A stretch of 9,587 bases of DNA from Desulfobacteraceae bacterium (GTDB lineage Bacteria; Desulfobacterota; Desulfobacteria; Desulfobacterales; Desulfatirhabdiaceae). Below are positions 1-5,384 of the stretch, one piece after another. The notes below the pieces were generated by a model. It ran no database searches. It worked only from the letters and a program-made list of their open reading frames with translations, and had not been told where the DNA came from. The translations under genes were made by a program, and so were the position numbers. The stretch's first letter is position 1. The number at the start of each line of letters is the position of its first letter. The stretch lies in NCBI GenBank assembly GCA_027325475.1, contig DAIEFO010000065.1, positions 1 through 9,587 of the forward strand, in the 5' to 3' direction.

Positions 1-7
1 AGAACAC

Positions 8-673
8 ATGAATGACTCTGCATGGTTTGCCCTCAGACTTTCTCTTCAGGTGTCTCTGGTTGCAACGGCGTTGATGCTGGTTTGCGGAGTCATTCTGGCA
101 TACCTGCTGGCCAGAAAATCATTCAGGGGAAGAGAACTGGTGGATATGATTCTGACGTTGCCGCTGGTTTTGCCTCCAACGGTGACCGGCTATTACCTGA
201 TAGTCCTGTTCGGACGAAACGGATGGCTGGGAGGAGCCTTATACCGGCTGACCGGATGGAGTATCATGTTCACGTGGTATGCTGCTGTGCTGGCGTCTTT
301 TATCGTAGCGATTCCCCTGCTGATCAAAACCGCCAGAGCTGCTATCGAGTCTGTGGATAAGTCTATTATCAGTGCGGCGTATGCATTAGGGCTTTCTGAA
401 TTGCAAACAGCGGTGTTTATCGTATTGCCTTTGGCTAAAAAGGGGATTATTGCTGGTGTCGTCCTGGCATTTGCCAGGGCCGTCGGCGAATTTGGGGCTA
501 CATTGATGATCGCCGGGAACATTCCAGGGAAAACCAGCACCATGCCGCTGGCTATCTATGCCTGTGTCAGCAATGGCGAATGGTACAAAGCCAACATCAT
601 GGTGCTGTCATTGACCTTGATGTCCGGTTCTGCGGTATATATTGCCAACCGGCTCAGCAAGTCGAAAAACTAA
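8..673 (+). CDS. modB: Molybdate ABC transporter permease ModB
   Basis: This is the inner-membrane permease of the ModABC importer, which takes up molybdate (and often tungstate) delivered by the periplasmic protein ModA, using ATP hydrolysis by ModC. The 221-residue length is normal for ModB. Hydrophobic spans lie at about residues 12-34, 46-68, 88-108, 146-168 and 196-214. The family-typical LPLVLPPTVTGYYL motif is at residues 51-64. The cytoplasmic EAA-type coupling loop, which contacts the ATPase, begins near AAYALG (123-128) and is followed by EFGATLMIAGN (161-171). The ATG at 8 fits the expected N-terminus, but only seven bases precede it, so the ribosome binding site cannot be judged. 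No modC follows: the next gene converges from the other strand 34 bp away. modA and possibly modC are presumably upstream, outside the window. Some related permeases carry sulfate or tungstate, so the substrate is inferred from family resemblance. Confidence 0.9.
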   Translation: MNDSAWFALRLSLQVSLVATALMLVCGVILAYLLARKSFRGRELVDMILTLPLVLPPTVTGYYLIVLFGRNGWLGGALYRLTGWSIMFTWYAAVLASFIVAIPLLIKTARAAIESVDKSIISAAYALGLSELQTAVFIVLPLAKKGIIAGVVLAFARAVGEFGATLMIAGNIPGKTSTMPLAIYACVSNGEWYKANIMVLSLTLMSGSAVYIANRLSKSKN

Positions 674-707
674 ATATATTTGATTTTAGAATGTTATGCC
701 TAAAGTG

Positions 708-1820
708 CTACAACAGTGTGGCGACATCCACTAAAGGCAGGTTGAAGGCTTCGGCTACGCCGCGGCAGGTGGTTTGTCCCAGCACCACATTGGCGCCGGA
801 TCGGATTTCGCAGTTATCCCGCATCGCATTTTTCCAGCCTTTTCGGGCGATTTCCAGTGCGTATGGCAAGGTCGCGTTGGTCAACGCCAGTGTCGATGTT
901 TTGGCGACAGCACCTGGCATGTTTGCGACACAATAATGAATCACGTCGTCAATCACATAAGTGGGCTGGGTGTGAGTGGTAGGGGTTGACGTTTCGAAGC
1001 ATCCGCCTTGATCGATTGCCACATCCACGAGTACGGAGCCTTTTTTCATGGTTTTCAGCATATCCCGTGTAATCAGCCGGGGCGCCTTGGCGCCGGGAAT
1101 GAGTACCGCACCGATGACGACGTCCGCCTCTTTTACCAGTTTCCGGATGGCTGCGGGTGAAGATGTCAGCAGAAAACAGTTTGCCGGCATCACATCACTC
1201 AGATAACGCAGTCTGTCCAGGTTGCTGTCCAGCATATAGACTTTCGCTCCGAGTCCGCAGGCCATTCTTGCGGCGTTGCTTCCGACAATACCGCCGCCGA
1301 TGACCAGTACTGTCGCCGGTTCAACACCTGGTACCCCGCCCAACAATACCCCCTGACCTCCCTGGGGCATTTCCAGATACTTGGCCCCTTCCTGAACCGC
1401 CATACGTCCGGCGACTTCACTCATGGGAATGAGCAGCGGCAGCGATCCATCGGTTTTTTGTATGGTTTCATACGCAATGTTGATGGAGCGGGCTTTAATC
1501 AACGCATGGGTCAGGTCTTCTGCGGCAGCCAGATGCAGATAAGTAAACACGATCTGATTTTCACGAATCAGGGCATACTCTGAAGGAAGCGGTTCCTTGA
1601 CGTGCATGACCATTTCCGAACGGCCATAGATTTCAGTCGGAGTCTGGACAATCTCGGCTCCCGCCCGAACATAGTCGCTGTCATCGAAACCACTGTTGGA
1701 ACCGGCATTTCTTTCCACCAATACAGTATGGCCGCTGTGTTTCATGACTTCTACACCGGCCGGCGTCATAGCGACACGATTTTCCGATGTCTTGATCTCT
1801 TTTAAAATGCCTACAATCAT
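708..1820 (-). CDS. ald: Alanine dehydrogenase
   Basis: This is an NAD-dependent alanine dehydrogenase, a cytoplasmic enzyme that interconverts L-alanine with pyruvate, ammonia and NADH. It can serve alanine catabolism or ammonium assimilation. The 370-residue length is typical. Residues known to matter in this family are all in register: Arg15 (SENRV), Lys75 (MHVKEPLP), His96 (YLHLA) and Asp270 (VDVAID). The Rossmann nucleotide-binding loop GGGIVG is at 175-180, with an acidic residue (Asp198) at the end of the next strand, as expected for NAD. The conserved HYCVANMPGAV block is at 295-305. The ATG start at 1820 has an excellent ribosome binding site (GAGGAGG) five bases upstream, and the protein begins MIVGILKE, the usual family start. 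It follows the LysM gene by 54 bp and has its own promoter candidate there. It converges on modB. The NAD(P) transhydrogenase alpha subunit is the nearest relative, but the length and active-site pattern favour alanine dehydrogenase. Confidence 0.97.
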   Translation of the reverse strand: MIVGILKEIKTSENRVAMTPAGVEVMKHSGHTVLVERNAGSNSGFDDSDYVRAGAEIVQTPTEIYGRSEMVMHVKEPLPSEYALIRENQIVFTYLHLAAAEDLTHALIKARSINIAYETIQKTDGSLPLLIPMSEVAGRMAVQEGAKYLEMPQGGQGVLLGGVPGVEPATVLVIGGGIVGSNAARMACGLGAKVYMLDSNLDRLRYLSDVMPANCFLLTSSPAAIRKLVKEADVVIGAVLIPGAKAPRLITRDMLKTMKKGSVLVDVAIDQGGCFETSTPTTHTQPTYVIDDVIHYCVANMPGAVAKTSTLALTNATLPYALEIARKGWKNAMRDNCEIRSGANVVLGQTTCRGVAEAFNLPLVDVATLL

Positions 1821-1825
1821 GGGTG

Positions 1826-1832
1826 CCTCCTC
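1826..1832 (-). promoter_or_regulatory. Strong ribosome binding site of ald
   Basis: On the minus strand the sequence reads GAGGAGG followed by five bases (CACCC) and the ATG of ald. This is a near-complete Shine-Dalgarno at good spacing. It fixes the ald start and suggests efficient translation. Confidence 0.85.
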
Positions 1833-1843
1833 ATTGTTCCGTT

Positions 1844-1873
1844 ATCATAACCTCATTTTAAAACATAGTTCAA
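1844..1873 (-). promoter_or_regulatory. Candidate sigma-70-type promoter for ald
   Basis: Read on the minus strand, a -35-like TTGAAC (1868-1873) is followed after 18 bp by a -10-like TATGAT (1844-1849), which matches five of six consensus bases. The -35 element starts just after the stop codon of the LysM gene. Transcription would begin near 1837, just ahead of the GAGGAGG ribosome binding site, giving a very short leader. An 11-bp palindrome, GTTAT-C-ATAAC (1841-1851), covers the -10 element and could be an operator. This rests on sequence resemblance only; AT-rich intergenic DNA produces such matches by chance. Confidence 0.4.
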
Positions 1874-1874
1874 T

Positions 1875-2705
1875 TTATGGACTGACTTTCAACTTTTGTC
1901 CAATACGCGGTACATCGGTCGGAGCCATATTGTTCAACTTGCGCAGCTCATCTACACTGATGCCATACATGCGGCTGATGCCATACAGCGTTTCCTTGGG
2001 TTTGACATCGTGAAGCTTTGCAGTGCTTTTCGCATGTGTTTCGGCGGGATGGGAAGGAGCTGCAGTTTTAGCTGTTTTAGGTGTTTCCGGTTTTTCAGCG
2101 GTTTTGGGTGTATGAGCTTCTTTCACTTTTAAAGCAGCATCGGGTTTATGTGTAACCGCTTTATGTGCGGGCTCGGATTTTGCGGTTGCAGCCGCTTTAT
2201 GTGGTGTTTCATGTTTAGGCGCTGCCGCAGGCTTGGGAAGTTCTTCGGATTTGGCTGCTGGCGATCTGCGTCTGACTTCCAGATCGTGACTCAATTGATC
2301 CAGCCTCTGATTGGTGGCTTCACTCAGTTTATCGACTCTGCTCGATATTTGATCCACTTTATCGCCGGAAATAGCGATCTTCGCCACTTTCTGGTATTCC
2401 TGATCCAGAGTTGCGAGTTTATCCTCTATTTTTTTGATGCGGGTTTCCATGTCTGATATCTGCTTGGTATCTCCTGGACTGCGCAGCATGGGAACGAATA
2501 TCAGCAATGCAATCAGAACGCAGATAATAGCGCCTGCCATGATCAGCAGTGTTCCGTTGTTTTTACCCATATTGGACATGAAGCTTTCCATATTTCCTTT
2601 TTTCCATGGAGAATATACATCTTCCGGATAATAATCTTCATCGGATTCCGAATCGGAATCTGTTCCCCGTTTATCACGGAATGAGTCACGTACTCGATCA
2701 GACAT
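1875..2705 (-). CDS. Membrane-anchored LysM-domain protein
   Basis: This 276-residue protein has a recognisable architecture but no assigned function. An acidic, Ser/Asp/Glu-rich N-terminus (about 14-30) is followed by a single hydrophobic membrane span (about 52-73). Next come a heptad-like stretch likely to form a coiled coil (about 82-145), a low-complexity Lys/Ala/Pro/Thr/His linker (about 148-230) and a C-terminal LysM domain (about 231-274, HDVKPKETLYGISRMYGIS to GQKLKV). LysM domains bind N-acetylglucosamine-containing glycans such as peptidoglycan. With no cleavable signal peptide ahead of the span, the likely topology is N-terminus in the cytoplasm, with coiled coil, linker and LysM in the periplasm. 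No catalytic domain is visible, so it may be an anchor, scaffold or envelope-spanning factor. The ATG at 2705 has an AGGAGG site with the right spacing. It lies 50 bp after the aminotransferase gene and may be co-transcribed with it. No specific family name is offered. Confidence 0.85.
   Translation of the reverse strand: MSDRVRDSFRDKRGTDSDSESDEDYYPEDVYSPWKKGNMESFMSNMGKNNGTLLIMAGAIICVLIALLIFVPMLRSPGDTKQISDMETRIKKIEDKLATLDQEYQKVAKIAISGDKVDQISSRVDKLSEATNQRLDQLSHDLEVRRRSPAAKSEELPKPAAAPKHETPHKAAATAKSEPAHKAVTHKPDAALKVKEAHTPKTAEKPETPKTAKTAAPSHPAETHAKSTAKLHDVKPKETLYGISRMYGISVDELRKLNNMAPTDVPRIGQKLKVSP
2142..2203 (-). repeat. Imperfect in-gene direct repeats in the LysM protein linker
   Basis: The 12-base word ccgctttatgtg occurs exactly at 2156-2167 and 2192-2203, 36 bp (12 codons) apart. 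A related gggtttatgtg is at 2142-2152. They encode repeated His-Lys-Ala-type units in the Lys/Ala/Pro linker of the LysM protein. They probably reflect expansion of low-complexity coding sequence rather than a separate element. Confidence 0.6.
2644..2660. repeat. 17-bp inverted repeat inside the LysM gene
   Basis: GATTCCGA and TCGGAATC flank a single central base, giving a perfect 8-bp-arm inverted repeat. It lies in the codons for the acidic DSDSESDE stretch near the N-terminus. Alternating Asp/Glu and Ser codons can produce this symmetry, so a regulatory role is not implied. Confidence 0.5.
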
Positions 2706-2711
2706 TGTATG

Positions 2712-2717
2712 CCTCCT
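2712..2717 (-). promoter_or_regulatory. Ribosome binding site of the LysM gene
   Basis: The minus strand reads AGGAGG, then six bases, then the ATG at 2705. This consensus Shine-Dalgarno supports that start. A small inverted repeat, TTAGA-N5-TCTAA (2721-2735), sits just upstream and could form a weak hairpin in the leader. Confidence 0.8.
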
Positions 2718-2755
2718 GCGTTAGACGGTATCTAATCATTCACAAATCCGGAGAG

Positions 2756-3898
2756 TTACCGGCGTCTGTAAAAATCATTTATTCTTTCAACCACATATTC
2801 CTGTTGTTCAAGTTCGAGCTCCGGATAGACCGGTAGCGCCAGTGTCTGCATGGCGGCGGCTTCGGCTTCCGGAAAATCGGAAGGTTTATAATGCAGGGAT
2901 GCAAAACATTTCTGAAGATGCAGCGGAACCGGATAATACACTTCCGTTCCAATTTCCGAATCCTGAAGAAAAATCCGCAGTGCATCCCGCTCCTTCGCCG
3001 AAACCCGAATGACATATTGATTATAAATATGGCGATTTTCCCGTTCAACCGGCAAGTGTATCCGGTTCAGAAGCGAAGCCTGAGAAAACAGTCTGGCATA
3101 GGTGGCGGCATGATCCTGACGTGACCGGGTCCAGGCGTCCAGATATTGCAGCTTGATGGCGACAATGGCTGCCTGAAGGGCGTCGAGTCTAAAGTTGCCC
3201 CCAATCAGGTTGTGATAGTATTTGGGATGCGCGCCATGATTTCGCAGCATGATCAGTGAGCGATACAGGGATTCCTCCCTGGTGGTGGTTATGCCGCCGT
3301 CTCCAAATGCCCCCAGATTTTTGGAAGGAAAAAACGAAAAGCACCCCAGGTCGCCCATTTCTCCGGCACGTCGGCCTTTGTATTCGGCGCCGATAGCCTG
3401 AGCGGCATCCTCGATAATGTGTAACCGAAAGGAGGCGGCTATTTCCAGGATAGGATCCATGTCCGCGCATTGGCCATAAAGATGTACGGGCAGTATCGCC
3501 TTGAGTCGTTCCTTTTCTGACCGGTTCATGGCGTGTATAACGCTGGCGATACTTGCCGGAGATATCGTGTAGGTGTCCGGATCAATATCGGTAAAAACCG
3601 GAATGGCGCCTACACGGGCGATGGAGCCGGCGGTAGCAAAGAACGTATATGGGGTGGTGATGACCCGATCTCCTGGGCCAATTCCCAAAGCCATCAGGCT
3701 GATTAGAAGTGCGTCTGTTCCTGATGAAACCCCTACTGCAAATCCTGTGTGGCAGTAAGCGGCAATCTGTTTTTCCAGGGACTCCACATGCGGGCCCAGA
3801 ATGAAATGCTGGCTCTCATAGATATCTTCCGTTATCCGAAGCACATCGGCCTTAATTTTCTGATATTGGCCTTTTAGATCTAACAGTGGAACTTTCAT
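2756..3898 (-). CDS. DegT/DnrJ/EryC1/StrS-family sugar-nucleotide aminotransferase
   Basis: This is a PLP-dependent aminotransferase of the family that places an amino group on keto sugars bound to a nucleotide, usually with glutamate as donor. Its products feed O-antigen, capsule or other surface glycans. All family landmarks are present in 380 residues: the cofactor-phosphate loop SSGTDAL (58-64), the EDAAQ segment whose Asp164 pairs with the PLP ring nitrogen, and the Schiff-base Lys193 in FFPSKNLGAFGDGG (189-202). The substrate-side NFRLDALQAAI follows at 235-245. The opening (VPLLDLKGQY) and YGQCADMD (141-148) resemble the WbpE/WlbC and FdtB group, which make 3-amino sugars, but the exact substrate cannot be read from the sequence. 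The ATG at 3898 has a GAGGT only three bases upstream, a short spacing. It lies 56 bp after the guanylyltransferase gene and may share its transcript. Confidence 0.93.
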   Translation of the reverse strand: MKVPLLDLKGQYQKIKADVLRITEDIYESQHFILGPHVESLEKQIAAYCHTGFAVGVSSGTDALLISLMALGIGPGDRVITTPYTFFATAGSIARVGAIPVFTDIDPDTYTISPASIASVIHAMNRSEKERLKAILPVHLYGQCADMDPILEIAASFRLHIIEDAAQAIGAEYKGRRAGEMGDLGCFSFFPSKNLGAFGDGGITTTREESLYRSLIMLRNHGAHPKYYHNLIGGNFRLDALQAAIVAIKLQYLDAWTRSRQDHAATYARLFSQASLLNRIHLPVERENRHIYNQYVIRVSAKERDALRIFLQDSEIGTEVYYPVPLHLQKCFASLHYKPSDFPEAEAAAMQTLALPVYPELELEQQEYVVERINDFYRRR

Positions 3899-3954
3899 AA
3901 TACCTCAACCGAATAGCCGTCAATTTTTGATGGGATCAGGTTTATCAGTACCGG

Positions 3955-5340
3955 TTATGGATCGCCATTGACAGACGGGTCCAAGTTTCCTGTCCGGATG
4001 TGGATTATTACCAGCGGATCGGTGTGATTGTTGCTGATTACAGCCCGATGGCCTGAAGCTAATATAAAAGAATCTCCCACTTTCAAGATGGTATTCTCAT
4101 CTGCCTGGATGCTGGCCTCACCTTCTGCCAGAACCAGCGTACAAATTTCGGAACGCGCCGAGGTGAGAATAACCTGTGAGCCCGGATAAATAATCATCCG
4201 TCCAGCCCGATAGGCGTCTTTTATCTCAAGCGTCGTGAAACTTCCCCAAGGTCTGGATGCCGTGGTGTGTTGTTGATATTCCCAGCGGCCTTTTTCCTTA
4301 AGGGCGGTGACGATGGATTTTACGTCCCGGCTGTGTTCTATATCTGAAACAAAAATGGAATCCGGGGTTTCCACAATCACCGCGTTGTTAAGATGGTTGA
4401 CTGCAATCAGGCGTTCATGGCCCATAACAAAGCAATTGTAAGTGTCTCGGACGATCACATCCCCGTTTAAAACATTGTGATTTTCATCTTTGGGCAGAAA
4501 ATCATACAGGGATTTCCATGATCCGATATCACTCCAGCCAAAATCAGAGGGCAGCACCGCACCTTTGCGGGTTTTTTCCATGATGGCCACATCGATGGAT
4601 ACATTGGGCAGATTCTGATAGAGTTCAAGCGGTAATTCATCGCCGGATGTCAGAAGACTTTCCATGCTGTGATACAGTTCGGGCTGATATCGTTTGAATT
4701 CAGTTGCGGCTACGGATGCTTTGAAAGCAAACATGCCGCTGTTCCAGAAAAAATTACCGGCAGCCACATATTGACGGGCGGTATTTATGTCCGGTTTTTC
4801 TACAAATCGGCGGATGCCTAAAGCATTTTCCGGCAACCGGCCATCTCCTTCAATATAGCCGTAGCCGGTTTCCGGGTAGCCGGGTTGAATCCCGAAAGTG
4901 ACGATGTAGTCCTGTTGCGCTAATTTGATGGCGGACTGAAGCTTGGCATGAAAAGCGCCGATATCTTGTATGACATGATCTGCAGGGAAAATACAAAGAA
5001 TGGCATCGGACTCGTGCCGCAAGATATTGAAAATTGCCATAAGAATGGCCGGGGCTGTGTTGCGTCCGCAGGGTTCTGTTATCACATTGCCGTTGGCGCT
5101 GACGCCGATGGATTCGATATGACGGGAAATATCACAGGCATGTTCCCTGCCGCATACAACTTTGGCTTTGTGGATATCCAGCACCGGTGTCAAACGCTTC
5201 AATGTGCTTTGAATCAGGGAATCCTTGCCGATAAAGCGGACGAGCTGCTTGGGATAAAGTTCCCGGGATACAGGCCACAGGCGGGTTCCAGAGCCGCCGG
5301 CCAGCAGCACCGGATATACGGTAATTAAAGATGCAGTCAT
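3955..5340 (-). CDS. manC: Mannose-1-phosphate guanylyltransferase with degenerate isomerase-like cupin half
   Basis: This enzyme makes GDP-mannose from mannose-1-phosphate and GTP in the cytoplasm, supplying mannose, fucose or rhamnose branches of surface polysaccharides. The N-terminal nucleotidyltransferase looks intact: LLAGGSGTRLWPVSR (12-26) with Lys31, FPADH (118-122), FVEKP (179-183), NFFWNSGMF (196-204) and DFGWSDIGSW (266-275). A cupin domain of the type II phosphomannose isomerase kind begins near RPWG (363-366). In ManC/AlgA/XanB relatives it carries a QMHHHRAEHW metal-binding motif. Here the matching segment after PG (386-387) reads SQVILTSARSEICTLVLAEG, so the Gln, His, Glu and His ligands are gone; only the later His431 (GHRAVISN) remains. 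Isomerase activity is therefore doubtful. The start is placed at the ATG at 5340, just before the conserved block. A longer in-frame reading would add 38 unconserved residues and overlap dnaE. The symbol describes the family; the protein could also be named algA/xanB-like. Confidence 0.9.
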   Translation of the reverse strand: MTASLITVYPVLLAGGSGTRLWPVSRELYPKQLVRFIGKDSLIQSTLKRLTPVLDIHKAKVVCGREHACDISRHIESIGVSANGNVITEPCGRNTAPAILMAIFNILRHESDAILCIFPADHVIQDIGAFHAKLQSAIKLAQQDYIVTFGIQPGYPETGYGYIEGDGRLPENALGIRRFVEKPDINTARQYVAAGNFFWNSGMFAFKASVAATEFKRYQPELYHSMESLLTSGDELPLELYQNLPNVSIDVAIMEKTRKGAVLPSDFGWSDIGSWKSLYDFLPKDENHNVLNGDVIVRDTYNCFVMGHERLIAVNHLNNAVIVETPDSIFVSDIEHSRDVKSIVTALKEKGRWEYQQHTTASRPWGSFTTLEIKDAYRAGRMIIYPGSQVILTSARSEICTLVLAEGEASIQADENTILKVGDSFILASGHRAVISNNHTDPLVIIHIRTGNLDPSVNGDP

Positions 5341-5352
5341 GTGGATGGGGGT

Positions 5353-5358
5353 TCCTTT
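5353..5358 (-). promoter_or_regulatory. Likely ribosome binding site of the guanylyltransferase gene
   Basis: The minus strand reads AAAGGA, then 12 bases, then the ATG at 5340. The spacing is longer than ideal, but this is the best purine-rich site in the 44-bp gap after dnaE and it supports the chosen start over upstream ones inside dnaE. Confidence 0.45.
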
Positions 5359-5384
5359 CTGAAGCCAATAATTACAGACTTCTC

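Noticed and set aside
685..704. Possible intrinsic terminator between modB and ald
   Set aside because: The stem has only five mostly A/T pairs with a ten-base loop and no T-run, too weak to call.
2644..2660. 17-bp inverted repeat as an operator or recombination site
   Set aside because: It lies inside codons for alternating Asp/Ser and Glu/Ser residues, which is enough to explain the symmetry, and no second copy was noticed in the window.
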